NCBI RefSeq assembly: GCF_040649515.1
Contig: NZ_JBEZFP010000107.1
Span: 1-32,110, forward strand
DNA length: 32,110 nucleotides
Source of the DNA: Yinghuangia elevatio
GTDB taxonomy: Bacteria > Actinomycetota > Actinomycetes > Streptomycetales > Streptomycetaceae
Reading direction: 5' to 3'
The notes under the pieces are model-generated. The model was not told where the DNA came from. It saw only the letters and a list, made by a program, of their open reading frames with translations, and ran no database searches. The position numbers and the translations under genes were made by a program. This document shows, piece after piece, positions 7,656-18,679 of this stretch (position 1 is the stretch's first letter; every line of letters begins with the position of its first letter).

Positions 7656-8821
7656 GCGGTGGGGTGGCGGTGGAGGGCGGCGCGGGAGCGACGGGCGGCG
7701 GGTCGGCTGATGCCGGGGGCCGCAAGGGCGGCGGCAAGGGGGCGCAGGTGCCTGCGGAGGCGTACGACGTCGCGCTCCTGGACCTCGACGGCGTCGTCTA
7801 CACGGGGCAGAAGGCGGTGCCGCACGCTCCTGAGGCGCTCGAACGGGCGCGCGGGATGGGGATGGCGCTGGCGTACGTCACCAACAACGCGTCGCGCACG
7901 CCGGAGGCCGTCGCCGCGCACCTGACCGAGATCGGGGTGCCGGCCGACCCGTCCGACGTGGTGACGTCCGCGCAGGCCGCGGCGCGCCTGGTGGCGGAGC
8001 GGTTCCCGGCCGGGTCGGCGGTGCTGGCGGTGGGCGGTGAGGGGCTGGTCGCGGCGTTGCGCGAGCGGGGCCTCGAACCGGTGTCCTCGGCGCAGGACGA
8101 TCCGGTGGCGGTGGTGCAGGGCTTCGCGCCGACGGTGGACTGGGCGCTGCTGGCGGAGGCGTCGTACGCGGTGGGCGCCGGATTGCCGTGGATCGCCTCC
8201 AACCTCGACCTGACGATCCCGACCGAGCGCGGCATCGCACCCGGCAACGGCGCGCTGGTGGGGGTTGTGCGTGCGGCCACGGGCGTCGAGCCGGTCGCGG
8301 CCGGGAAGCCGGAACTGCCGCTGCACCGCGAGTCGATGCTGCGTACGAAGGCGAAGCGCCCGCTGGTGGTGGGGGACCGCCTGGACACCGACATCGAGGG
8401 CGCGGTGAACGGGGGCGTGGACAGCCTGCTGGTGATGACCGGCGTGACCGACGTGCCGCAGTTGCTGGCCGCGTCGCCGCGTATGCGTCCGACGTACGTG
8501 GCGGCCGATCTGCGGGCGCTGCTGGCCGAGTTGCCCCGCCCGACCGAGGCCGAGGACGGGGACGGCGCCTGGGTCTGCGGCGACTGCACGGCGCGGGTCG
8601 ACGGCGGCCGCCTGGTGCTGGAGGGCGACGGCGAGCCGTACGACGCCCTCCGCGCCGCCTGCGCAGCCGTCTGGGCCGCCTCCGACGCCACCCCGGAAGC
8701 TGCTTCTGACGCTGCTTCTGACACCGCCTCCGACGACGCCGACGACGCGCCCAAGTCCTCCGAAGCCACCGGCGTGGACCTCTCCCACGCCGCCAAAACG
8801 CTCGCCGCCCTGGGGCTGTAA
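7652..8821 (+). CDS. HAD superfamily (subclass IIA, NagD-like) phosphatase
   Basis: 389 residues. HAD motif I is DLDGVVYTG with Asp44 (nucleophile) and Asp46; motif II lies in VTNNASRTP (about 76-84); the Lys motif in AGKPELP; motif IV is VVGDRLDTDIEG with Asp242 and Asp247. NagD/PGP-type enzymes dephosphorylate sugar phosphates, p-nitrophenylphosphate or phosphoglycolate in the cytosol; the substrate here is unknown. The first 40 residues are a Gly-rich linker. A C-terminal extension of about 90 residues has an Ala/Ser/Asp-rich repeat (TPEAASDAASDTASDDADD). GTG 7652 is preceded by GGAGGA and overlaps the TPR stop. Confidence 0.93.
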   Translation: MSGGVAVEGGAGATGGGSADAGGRKGGGKGAQVPAEAYDVALLDLDGVVYTGQKAVPHAPEALERARGMGMALAYVTNNASRTPEAVAAHLTEIGVPADPSDVVTSAQAAARLVAERFPAGSAVLAVGGEGLVAALRERGLEPVSSAQDDPVAVVQGFAPTVDWALLAEASYAVGAGLPWIASNLDLTIPTERGIAPGNGALVGVVRAATGVEPVAAGKPELPLHRESMLRTKAKRPLVVGDRLDTDIEGAVNGGVDSLLVMTGVTDVPQLLAASPRMRPTYVAADLRALLAELPRPTEAEDGDGAWVCGDCTARVDGGRLVLEGDGEPYDALRAACAAVWAASDATPEAASDAASDTASDDADDAPKSSEATGVDLSHAAKTLAALGL

Positions 8822-8832
8822 CCGCAGGGCGG
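8805..8832. terminator. hairpin overlapping the HAD stop codon
   Basis: CCGCCCTG (8805-8812) pairs with CAGGGCGG (8825-8832) across a 12-nt loop that contains the HAD stop codon. It lies between two convergent genes and could serve both; there is no U-tract. Confidence 0.4.
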
Positions 8833-8858
8833 TGACTGCCGGGGCGGGTGGGTCGCCG

Positions 8859-9200
8859 TCAGACGAGTTTGCGGAGGGTCAGCAGGTCCTTGAAGGACGC
8901 TTCCAGCTTGACGCGGCCGCGCGCCCAGGCGGAGGCGAAGTTGAGGTTGCCGTTGACGAGGGCGACGAGGTCGTCGCTCGACGTCTCCAGGCGGATCTGG
9001 GCCTTGTCGCGGGCGGGTTCGGTGGTGATGTCGTGCAGCGCGGCGTCGTGCAGGCGGCCGGTGAAGGTGGTGTCCAGGTCGGTGATGCGGCAGCTGAGGC
9101 TGCGGTCCAGCCGGGCTGCGCGGCCGAGGTCGCCGTCGGCGCCGCCGAGCTTGGCGGAGAGTTGTTCGAGTGCGATGCGGCATTCCTCGACGGTCGCCAT
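8859..9200 (-). CDS. SCP2 sterol-binding-like domain protein
   Basis: 113 residues, a single compact domain: MATVEECRIALEQLSAKL, then LDRSLSCRITDLDTTFTGRL, AQIRLETSSDDLVALVNG, and the typical end ASAWARGRVKLEASFKDLL. This is the short SCP2-type family conserved in this locus of streptomycetes. SCP2 domains bind lipids or fatty acyl groups in a hydrophobic pocket; the ligand is unknown. ATG 9200 is preceded by AAGGGGAC about 11 nt upstream. It is transcribed against the HAD gene and away from the H1-tailed protein; the shared 258-bp upstream region has no confident promoter. Confidence 0.9.
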   Translation of the reverse strand: MATVEECRIALEQLSAKLGGADGDLGRAARLDRSLSCRITDLDTTFTGRLHDAALHDITTEPARDKAQIRLETSSDDLVALVNGNLNFASAWARGRVKLEASFKDLLTLRKLV

Positions 9201-9458
9201 ATGTGGAGTGTCCCCTTCCGGTCCCGGCCCGCTGCCAGACCGTACCCCGGGTTCGGGGTGACCTATCCCTTGTCCCTGATGTCCCCGATCGGCCCGCTGC
9301 GCGCGGTCTGCGGGGCGGGGACGCGGTAGCGTCGATTGCGAGAGACCACGGCAGGAGTCGGGGGCGCCGGAACGCGGCGTGTCACGACCCGGGTTCGTGC
9401 GGGACGAGACCCGCGCGTACCGCCGCCAGCCCGAGGGAGCCCCAGGAGGCGCCGGATC

Positions 9459-10313
9459 ATGCGTGACGCACTGCGCAGCTACTTGCAGATTGCGAGTGGC
9501 CTGACCGAGATGACCGTGCAGAAGGTGACGGAGGCGGCCAAGCAGCTCGTGGAGAAGAGCGGCGTGGACCTCGATCACGTCCCGGCGCAGGTGGCGCAGC
9601 AGGCGCAGGCCGTGCCGCAGTACGTGCAGCAGGTGGCGGACGATCTGTTCGCGACCGGCAAGGCGAACCGGGACCTGCTCGTCGGAGTGGTGCGCAGCGA
9701 GGTCGACAAGGCCATGGGACGGCTGCGGCCGTGGACGGACGACCTGCGGCGCGTCGAGGACGACTTGGCGCGGGCCGAGCGGCGGATCACCGACCTGGAG
9801 CACCGGTTGGCCGTGGTGTCGGCTCCGCCGCGGGCGACCCGGGCGCAGGCCGTGCCGGTCGCGGACGACGAGCGGGCGGACGAGGAGCGTGTGCCGGTGC
9901 GCAAGCCGGCGCGTGCGGCGGCGGCCGCCCCGGCGCCGCCTTCGGTGCCCGAGGAGGATGCTCCGTTCGCGCGCCGGGCGGTCACCCCGGCGAAGGCGGC
10001 GAAGCGCGCGGCGGCCAAGCGGGCCCCGGCGAAGACCACACCTGCCAAGACCACACCCGCCAAGACCGCACCCGCCAAGACCACACCGGCCAAGACCGCA
10101 CCCGACCGGACCGCACCCGCGAAGAGCACGGCGTCGAAGTCCACTGCCGCCAAGGCCACTTCGGGCAAGACCGCGGCCGACAAGCCCGCCGCCGGGAAGA
10201 AGGCCCCGGCGAAGGCACCCGCCAAGAAGACGGCACCGGCGAAGCCGGCGGCGGTGCCGAAGCCGGCGGCTCCGCCGAAGCCCCCGACGGACCAGGACGG
10301 TTCGCCGCAGTAG
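9459..10313 (+). CDS. coiled-coil protein with histone-H1-like tail
   Basis: 284 residues. Residues 1-75 form an amphipathic helical part (MRDALRSYLQIASGLTEM, VAQQAQAVPQYVQQVADDLF) resembling phasin-like or apolipoprotein-like helices. Residues 80-125 continue as a charged coiled coil (LRRVEDDLARAERRITDLE). From about 130 the chain is disordered, and from about 172 it is a Lys/Ala/Pro/Thr tail with repeated TPAKT and APAKK units like eukaryotic H1 or bacterial H1-like proteins. AGGAGG (9444-9449) lies 9 nt before the ATG. The tail suggests binding to DNA, RNA or polyphosphate (inference). The helical head is a conserved streptomycete family without a function known to me. Confidence 0.88.
   Translation: MRDALRSYLQIASGLTEMTVQKVTEAAKQLVEKSGVDLDHVPAQVAQQAQAVPQYVQQVADDLFATGKANRDLLVGVVRSEVDKAMGRLRPWTDDLRRVEDDLARAERRITDLEHRLAVVSAPPRATRAQAVPVADDERADEERVPVRKPARAAAAAPAPPSVPEEDAPFARRAVTPAKAAKRAAAKRAPAKTTPAKTTPAKTAPAKTTPAKTAPDRTAPAKSTASKSTAAKATSGKTAADKPAAGKKAPAKAPAKKTAPAKPAAVPKPAAPPKPPTDQDGSPQ
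10032..10121 (+). repeat. 15-bp tandem repeat (6 units) in the H1-like tail
   Basis: Six units of AAGACCRCACCYGCC type start at 10032, 10047, 10062, 10077, 10092 and 10107, encoding (K/R)T(T/A)PA. The last units have diverged. Unit size is a codon multiple, so slippage changes tail length without breaking the frame. Confidence 0.85.
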
Positions 10314-10389
10314 CGGACTCGTAGGAGTAGCAACGGTCGGACGTCGGCGCACGGGCGCTGCGGCCGGTCGGCCTCACGCGGGACGACGC

Positions 10390-10431
10390 GGGCGGCGGTA
10401 CGTGGGCGAGCGACGCCCCGTACCGCCGCCC
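10390..10431. terminator. bidirectional terminator hairpin
   Basis: GGGCGGCGGTACG (10390-10402) pairs with 10419-10431. Inside it GGGCG (10404-10408) pairs with CGCCC (10414-10418), leaving a 5-nt loop and one bulged base. It sits between the convergent H1-tailed and tetR genes; there is no U-tract. Confidence 0.8.
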
Positions 10432-10481
10432 GCTGTCGTATGCGCGGAAGAGTGCGACGGAGCGGGGCCGTGGGCGCCGGC

Positions 10482-11168
10482 TCAGCGTGCCGCGGCGTCC
10501 GTCGGCGGGTACGCCGCGGCGAACAGGTCCGGCAGCCTCGCCACGAGCGGCATGTAGCGCCCTTCCTCGAAGGGGACGTCCGGCTCGTTGGCCAGTTGCT
10601 GGGAGACCGGGCCGGTGATGAGGCTCGCCAGCAGGTCGAGGCCGGCCGGACCGGCGGCGTCCGGGTGGAGCTCGCCGCGTTCGACGGCGGCGAGGACGAG
10701 GCCGTGCATGAGGTCGCGGATCTGGAGTGCCGGGGCGTAGGCCTGCGGCGTGGGGGCGTACTTGGGGACGGTCCGCCAGAACAGCAGCTGCGCGAGCGTC
10801 TGGTTGCCCATGATCCAGCGGGCTCCCGCGTCGAACGCCGTGCCGATGGCGGCGAGGCCCGGCTCGGGGGCGCGGGCGGCGGCTTTGGTGACGGTGTCGC
10901 GGTACTGCTCCTGGCCGCGCTGGAACAGGGCGTCGTACACCGCGTGCCGCGACGGGAAGTACTTGTAGAGCGACGGCGGACGGATGCCCAGGCGGCGGGC
11001 CACCGCGGCCAAGCTGAGCCCCGCGACGCCCTCCTCGGCCATGAGGTCGAGGGCGATGTCGAGGATCTCCTCGCGCGTCTCGGCGCGGCGGCGGCTCCGC
11101 CGGTCGCCGACCGGTACGGGACCTGCCGTCGCGGGTCCGGCCGACGTCGCGGCCTCGCTTGCCTTCAC
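10482..11168 (-). CDS. TetR family transcriptional regulator
   Basis: 228 residues. The N-terminal DNA-binding domain (about 24-75) has the TetR pattern TREEILDIALDLMAEEGVAG, LAAVARRLGIRPPSLYKYFP and AVYDALF. The C-terminal ligand domain contains WIMGNQTLAQLLFWRTVPKY, resembling the WHG-type TetR C-terminal domain. GTG 11168 has no Shine-Dalgarno, but TACGCT (11180-11175, minus) lies 6 nt upstream, suggesting leaderless transcription. It is divergent from the UvrA2-like gene over 93 bp that contain an AT-rich imperfect palindrome, so it most likely represses both genes and is released by a small ligand (inference). Confidence 0.92.
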   Translation of the reverse strand: MKASEAATSAGPATAGPVPVGDRRSRRRAETREEILDIALDLMAEEGVAGLSLAAVARRLGIRPPSLYKYFPSRHAVYDALFQRGQEQYRDTVTKAAARAPEPGLAAIGTAFDAGARWIMGNQTLAQLLFWRTVPKYAPTPQAYAPALQIRDLMHGLVLAAVERGELHPDAAGPAGLDLLASLITGPVSQQLANEPDVPFEEGRYMPLVARLPDLFAAAYPPTDAAAR

Positions 11169-11211
11169 GGGACCAGCGTATCGGTGTCACCGGCCCGGAA
11201 TAGCATGGCTG

Positions 11212-11229
11212 TAGTTTTAGCTATAGGTA
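11212..11229. promoter_or_regulatory. putative TetR operator
   Basis: TAGTTTTAGCTATAGGTA is an imperfect palindrome (12 of 18 positions symmetrical) centred on AGCT, in the divergent tetR/uvrA2 promoter region. It is AT-rich in GC-rich surroundings and overlaps the likely promoter of the ABC gene. Confidence 0.5.
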
Positions 11230-11261
11230 GTAGCCAAGCAAGCGAGCCGAGGGAGGACGCC

Positions 11262-13814
<2,553 letters not shown>

Positions 13815-13878
13815 TGGCGTTGACTGGGCCGCGAGAGGCGGCGCGGTCCGGTGCCGCCGCCCGGCGGAGGAGGCGTTT

Positions 13879-14316
13879 GTGGCTGTTCGGTGGACGTTGA
13901 CGGTCGACTGCGCGGAGCCCGGGAAGCTGGCGGAGTTCTGGGCCGCGGCGCTCGGGTACGCGCCGCGCCCCGCGCCCGCGGGCTTCGCGGACTGGGAGGG
14001 GTGGCTGAGGCACTACGACGTCCCGGAGGAGGAATGGGACGACGGGGCGTACCTCACCGATCCGGACGGCGTGGGTCCGAACATCTCGTTCCTGAAGGTC
14101 CCCGAACCGAAGGTGGCCAAGAACCGCCTGCACCTGGACATCCAGGCGGGAGGTGGCCGGGAGGTGCCGTGGGAGGAACGCATGCCGCGCGTGGTCGCGG
14201 CCGTCGAGCGGTTGACGGCGGCCGGGGCGACGGTGCTCCGCGAGGATGCGCCGGACGGCAGGCTGGACCACGTGGTGATGGCCGATCCGGAGGGCAACGA
14301 GTTCTGCGTCGTGTGA
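13879..14316 (+). CDS. VOC/glyoxalase-like protein
   Basis: 145 residues with the two half-repeats of the vicinal oxygen chelate fold: LTVDCAEPGKLAEFWAAALGY at the N-terminus, and VVAAVERLTAAGATVLRE ... VVMADPEGNEFCVV at the C-terminus. It resembles the Glyoxalase_6-type single-domain family common in actinobacteria, whose members bind metals or small hydrophobic ligands; the substrate is unknown. GTG 13879 follows GGAGGAGG (13866-13873). It is 64 bp after uvrA2, so co-transcription is possible; some VOC proteins sequester antibiotics, but nothing here proves that role. Confidence 0.9.
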   Translation: MAVRWTLTVDCAEPGKLAEFWAAALGYAPRPAPAGFADWEGWLRHYDVPEEEWDDGAYLTDPDGVGPNISFLKVPEPKVAKNRLHLDIQAGGGREVPWEERMPRVVAAVERLTAAGATVLREDAPDGRLDHVVMADPEGNEFCVV

Positions 14317-14444
14317 GGCGGGGCGTGTCGGCACCCGGCGTACCCGATGCGGCGGCGGCAGGTGCGACGCTGGACGACGCTGGATCCGGTGGTTCCCGGG
14401 CGGGCGAGGTGGACCCGGGCCGATGCGGTTGCTAAGGATTGCGT

Positions 14445-14807
14445 GTGAACAACGTGTGGGATGTTGCGCCGAGGACGGAACACGGCGGCGCCGCGGCGGC
14501 GGACGTTCAGGTGTCGGCCGAGACCAGGGCCGCGACTGGAGCCGAGACCGGAGCCGAGGCCGGGCGCGCCGACGGAACCCCGGCCGCGACCGCAGCCGCG
14601 GTCGAGGCCGGGATCGAGGCCGAGGTCGCGACCGCCGAGCCGACCCCGCTCGGGCTGGACGCCCCGGAGCCGTCCGGCGACGCGTCGGTGGACCAGGCGG
14701 TGCGCCGGTTGACGCAGGTGGACGTGCTGCCCACCGAGCTGCACGGTGAGGTGTACGAAGATGTGCACCGGGAATTGCGGGAGGTCCTGGCGGGTCTGGA
14801 CCGCTGA
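14445..14807 (+). CDS. small conserved protein upstream of tlyA
   Basis: 120 residues. The first 75 are Ala/Glu/Thr-rich and repetitive (ETRAATGAETGAEAGRA, AAAVEAGIEAEVATAE), without visible fold. The last 45 (SVDQAVRRLTQVDVLPTELH, EVYEDVHRELREVLAGLD) form two helices and match a short protein that regularly precedes tlyA in streptomycetes; function unknown. GTG 14445 is preferred, with AAGG about 7 nt upstream; a TTG two codons earlier is possible. It is 42 nt before tlyA and probably in the same transcript. Confidence 0.8.
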   Translation: MNNVWDVAPRTEHGGAAAADVQVSAETRAATGAETGAEAGRADGTPAATAAAVEAGIEAEVATAEPTPLGLDAPEPSGDASVDQAVRRLTQVDVLPTELHGEVYEDVHRELREVLAGLDR

Positions 14808-14849
14808 TCCGCAATCGGCAAGCACCGGACAAGGCAGGCAAGGACAACC

Positions 14850-15656
14850 GTGGCGGCACGACGCAGGCTCGACGCCGAGCTGGTGCGCAGGGGATTGGCG
14901 CGCTCCCGGGAGCACGCCGGCGAGTTGATCGCGGCGGGCCGGGTGTCGGTCGGCGGCGCGACCGCGACCAAGGCGGCGACGCAGGTCGAGACGAGTGCGG
15001 CCGTGGTGGTCGCGCGGGACGACGACGATCCGGACTACGTGTCGCGCGGCGGCCACAAGCTGGCCGGGGCGCTGGCGGCGTTCGTGCCGCGCGGCCTGGT
15101 GGTCGAGGGGCGCCGCTGCATCGACGCGGGCGCGTCGACGGGCGGCTTCACCGACGTTCTGCTGCGTGCCGGGGCCGGGCACGTGGTGGCGGTGGACGTC
15201 GGCTATGGCCAGCTCGCCTGGTCGTTGCGCAGCGACGACCGCGTGACGGTGCGGGACCGGACGAACGTCCGGGAGTTGACGCCGGATCAGGTCGGCGAGC
15301 CGGCCGGGCTCGTGGTGGGCGACCTGTCGTTCATCTCGTTGGGCCTGGTGCTTCCGGCGCTGGTGCGGTGCTCGGCGCCCGACGCGGACCTGGTGCTCAT
15401 GGTGAAGCCGCAGTTCGAGGTGGGCCGGGAGCGGCTGGGTGCGGGCGGGGTCGTACGCGAGCCCGCGCTGCGCGCCGAGGCCGTCCGTACGGTCGCCGGG
15501 CAGGCGGCGGCCCTGGGGCTGGGCGCGCTCGGTGTGACCGCGAGCCCGCTGCCCGGTCCGTCCGGGAATGTGGAGTATTTTCTCTGGATGCGGCGGGGTG
15601 CGCCCGAGCTCGATCCGGCGGAGGTGGACCGCGCGGTCGCCGAGGGCCCCCAGTAG
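14850..15656 (+). CDS. tlyA: TlyA rRNA (cytidine-2'-O)-methyltransferase
   Basis: 268 residues. An N-terminal S4 RNA-binding domain (about 5-65, RRRLDAELVRRGLARSREHA) is followed by an FtsJ-like Rossmann methyltransferase domain with the SAM motif DAGASTGGF (from Asp92). The K-D-K-E tetrad is visible in GGHKLAGAL, VGDLSFIS, LMVKPQFE and GNVEYFLW. TlyA 2'-O-methylates cytidines in 23S rRNA and, in the long form, also 16S rRNA, affecting capreomycin sensitivity in mycobacteria. The Arg-rich N-terminus matches the long (type II) form. GTG 14850 is used; the upstream AAGGCAGGCAAGGACAACC gives AAGGA at 6 nt. Confidence 0.96.
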   Translation: MAARRRLDAELVRRGLARSREHAGELIAAGRVSVGGATATKAATQVETSAAVVVARDDDDPDYVSRGGHKLAGALAAFVPRGLVVEGRRCIDAGASTGGFTDVLLRAGAGHVVAVDVGYGQLAWSLRSDDRVTVRDRTNVRELTPDQVGEPAGLVVGDLSFISLGLVLPALVRCSAPDADLVLMVKPQFEVGRERLGAGGVVREPALRAEAVRTVAGQAAALGLGALGVTASPLPGPSGNVEYFLWMRRGAPELDPAEVDRAVAEGPQ

Positions 15657-15873
15657 TGCCCGCAACAGTCCGGCCTCCCCGGCCCCCGCGCGATGACGGG
15701 GGTACGCGATACGGTCGGCCGATGCGGGTGTTCAGGGCAACCGCTCCGGGAGCGCGCCTGACGGCGCCTCAGGAGGCCGTTCATATTCGGGTAGACGACA
15801 TTCGGGAACACGGGCACGCGGGCGGCCGGCAGGCCGGTCCGGCGGCCGGTCGGCGGGACGGGCGGGCGATGGC

Positions 15874-16842
15874 ATGACGGGGCGTACTGTCCTTGTGGTC
15901 GCGCACACCGGGCGACCCGCCGCGCTGCGCAGTGCGCGCCTGGTGGTCGACCGGCTGGTCGACGCCGGGATCGTGGTGCGCGTGCTGGAGTCGGAGGCCG
16001 AGGAGCTTGCGCTGCCCGGCATCGAGGTGGTGTCCGCGGAGCCGGGCGCGGCCAAGGGCTGCGAACTGGCGATCGTGCTGGGCGGCGACGGCACGCTGCT
16101 GCGCGGCGCCGAACTGGTGCGGGACGCGGGCGTGCCGATGCTGGGCGTGAACCTGGGCCGCGTCGGCTTCCTCGCGGAGGCCGAGCGCGAGGACCTGGGC
16201 GAGGTGGTCGAGCGCGTCGTGCGCCAGGACTACGACGTCGAGGAGCGCATGACGCTCGACGTCGTGGTGCGGACGAACGGCGACGTGGTGCACACCAACT
16301 GGGCGCTGAACGAGGCCGCCGTCGAGAAGGCCTCGCGCGAGCGCATGCTGGAACTGGTGACCGAGGTGGACGGGCGCCCGTTGTCCCGGTGGGGCGGCGA
16401 CGGGATCGTGTACGCGACGCCGACCGGCTCGACGGCGTACGCCTTCTCGGCCGGCGGCCCGGTGGTGTGGCCCGAGGTCGAGGCGCTGCTCATGGTGCCG
16501 ATCAGCGCGCACGCGCTGTTCGCGAAGCCGCTGGTGGTCTCGCCGCGGTCGGTGCTCGCGGTGGAGGTGCTGCCGGAGACGCCGAAGGGCGTGCTGTGGT
16601 GTGACGGGCGACGCACGGTGGACCTGCCGCCGGGTGCGCGCGTCGAGGTGCGCAGGGGCGCGGTGCCGGTGCGGCTCGCGCGCCTGCACGAGGCGCCGTT
16701 CACGAACCGGCTCGTGGCGAAGTTCGCGCTGCCGGTGCGCGGGTGGCGCGGGGGCCCGCACGATACCCCCGACGCCGCGGATGTGTCGGAGAGCCCGGAT
16801 GTTTCCCTGGACGTTGGCGTCCGGGGGCCCGAGAACCCGTAG
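15874..16842 (+). CDS. nadK: NAD kinase
   Basis: 322 residues. It phosphorylates NAD to NADP with ATP or polyphosphate in the cytosol. The diagnostic GGDGTLLRGAE (from Gly70, catalytic Asp72) is present, with LNEAAVEK (Asn146-Glu147), GDGIVYATPTGSTAY and SAGGPVVWP. The C-terminus extends about 30 residues past the usual end with an Asp/Pro/Val-rich tail. The ATG has no strong Shine-Dalgarno; a 51-residue upstream ORF ends on it with an ATGA overlap. recN follows after 10 nt. Confidence 0.96.
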   Translation: MTGRTVLVVAHTGRPAALRSARLVVDRLVDAGIVVRVLESEAEELALPGIEVVSAEPGAAKGCELAIVLGGDGTLLRGAELVRDAGVPMLGVNLGRVGFLAEAEREDLGEVVERVVRQDYDVEERMTLDVVVRTNGDVVHTNWALNEAAVEKASRERMLELVTEVDGRPLSRWGGDGIVYATPTGSTAYAFSAGGPVVWPEVEALLMVPISAHALFAKPLVVSPRSVLAVEVLPETPKGVLWCDGRRTVDLPPGARVEVRRGAVPVRLARLHEAPFTNRLVAKFALPVRGWRGGPHDTPDAADVSESPDVSLDVGVRGPENP

Positions 16843-16852
16843 GGTCGTCGCC

Positions 16853-18628
16853 GTGCTGGAAGAGATGCGCATACAGGGCCTCGGCGTGATCGAGGACGCC
16901 GTCGTCGAACTCGCCTCGGGGTTCACCGTCGTCACCGGCGAGACCGGGGCCGGCAAGACCATGGTCGTCACCGGTCTCGGCCTGTTGTTCGGCGGCCGTG
17001 CCGACGCGGGGCTGGTCCGCACCGGCCAGGGCCGTGCCGTCGTGGAGGGCCGGGTGCGGCTCGCGCCGGACGCGCCCGCGGCGGTCCGTGCCGCCGACGC
17101 CGGTGCGGAACTGGACGAGGATGTGCTGCTGCTGAGCCGCACGGTCTCGGCCGAGGGCCGCAGCCGGGCGCACGTCGGCGGGCGCGCGGCCCCGGTGGGG
17201 CTGCTGTCCGACCTGGCCGAGGAACTGATCGCGGTGCACGGCCAGACCGACCAGCAGCGGCTGCTGCGCCCGTCCCGGCAGCGCGCGTCCCTGGACCGGT
17301 ACGCGGGGGAGTCGGTGGCCAAGCCGCTGGCGTCGTACGCGCGGGTCCACAAGCGGCTGCGGTCGGTCGGCGCCGAGTTGGAGACCATCACGACGCGGGC
17401 GCGCGAGCGGGCCCAGGAGGCGGACCTGCTGCGGTTCGGCCTGGCCGAGATCGAGCAGCTGGCGCCGCAGCCGGGCGAGGACGCGGCGCTCGCCGCGGAG
17501 ACCGAGCGGCTGGGGCACGCGGACGCGCTGCGTACCGCGGCGACGACCGCGCACGAGGCGCTGCTCGGCGACCCGGAGTCGGTGGTCGAGGGTGCCGACG
17601 CGGGCACGCTGATCGGTGCGGCGCGCCGCGCGGTCGAGGCGGTCGCGGGGCACGACCAGGCGCTCGCGGCGCTCGCGGAGCGGCTGAACGAGGTCGGCTA
17701 TCTGGTGGCGGACGTCGCGACGGAGCTGGCGTCGTACGCCGCCGGCGTCGACGCGGACCCGGTGCGCCTCGCGGTCGCCGAGGAGCGGCGGGCCGCGCTG
17801 ACCGGCCTGACCCGCAAGTACGGCGCGGACATCGCCGAGGTGCTGGCGTGGGCCGAGCGGTCCGCGGTGCGGCTCGCGGAACTGGACGGCGACGACGACC
17901 GGGTGGACGAGCTGGCGGCGGAGCGCGACGCGCTGCGCGCCGAGCTGGCCGAGCTGGCCGCGGAGGTGTCGCAGGCCCGCAAGGCCGCGGCGGACCGGTT
18001 CGCGGAGGCGGTGACCGGCGAGCTGGCCGCGCTGGCGATGCCGCACGCGCGCGTGACGGTCGCGGTCACCGGCGTGGACGACCCGGCCGGGCTGCCGGTG
18101 GGCGGGCGGACGCTCGCGTACGGGCCGTCCGGCGTCGACGAGGTCGAACTGCAGCTCGCCCCGCACCCCGGGGCCCCGCCGCGCGCGCTGAACAAGGGTG
18201 CGTCGGGCGGTGAGCTGAGCCGCGTGATGCTGGCGGTCGAGGTGGTGTTCGCGGGCGCCGACCCGGTGCCGACGTTCGTCTTCGACGAGGTGGACGCGGG
18301 CGTCGGCGGCAAGGCGGCGGTCGAGGTCGGCCGGCGCCTGGCGATGCTGGCGCGCAATGCGCAGGTCATCGTGGTCACCCACCTGCCGCAGGTGGCGGCG
18401 TTCGCGGACCGGCACCTGGTGGTCGAGAAGTCGAACGACGGCACCGTCACGCGGTCGGGTGTGGTGGCGCTGGACGACGAGGCGCGCGTACGCGAGCTGT
18501 CGCGCATGCTGGCCGGCCTGGAGGACTCCGAGCTGGGCCGGGCGCACGCGGAGGAGTTGTTGGAGACGGCCGAGTCGGCCAAGCGCGAGCCGGCCAAACA
18601 ATCCGGCGGCAAGGCCCGGCGCAACTAG
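16853..18628 (+). CDS. recN: DNA repair protein RecN
   Basis: 591 residues, an SMC-like ATPase acting early in double-strand break repair. Walker A is GETGAGKT (29-36), the ABC signature is LNKGASGGELSR (from 446), and Walker B is TFVFDEVDAGVGG (Asp478-Glu479). Long heptad-rich coiled-coil arms occupy the middle (LETITTRARERAQEADLL, DRVDELAAERDALRAELAEL). GTG 16853 (VLEEMRIQG) is chosen because family members start LEEMRI and AGGG lies 8 nt upstream; ATG 16865 is the alternative. It ends the tlyA-nadK-recN run; the C-terminus is Lys/Ala-rich. Confidence 0.96.
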   Translation: MLEEMRIQGLGVIEDAVVELASGFTVVTGETGAGKTMVVTGLGLLFGGRADAGLVRTGQGRAVVEGRVRLAPDAPAAVRAADAGAELDEDVLLLSRTVSAEGRSRAHVGGRAAPVGLLSDLAEELIAVHGQTDQQRLLRPSRQRASLDRYAGESVAKPLASYARVHKRLRSVGAELETITTRARERAQEADLLRFGLAEIEQLAPQPGEDAALAAETERLGHADALRTAATTAHEALLGDPESVVEGADAGTLIGAARRAVEAVAGHDQALAALAERLNEVGYLVADVATELASYAAGVDADPVRLAVAEERRAALTGLTRKYGADIAEVLAWAERSAVRLAELDGDDDRVDELAAERDALRAELAELAAEVSQARKAAADRFAEAVTGELAALAMPHARVTVAVTGVDDPAGLPVGGRTLAYGPSGVDEVELQLAPHPGAPPRALNKGASGGELSRVMLAVEVVFAGADPVPTFVFDEVDAGVGGKAAVEVGRRLAMLARNAQVIVVTHLPQVAAFADRHLVVEKSNDGTVTRSGVVALDDEARVRELSRMLAGLEDSELGRAHAEELLETAESAKREPAKQSGGKARRN

Positions 18629-18679
18629 CGCGAGCGTTCCGCGGGTTTTGTCATGCCCTGGGTTTTTCGCCGGGGCGCG

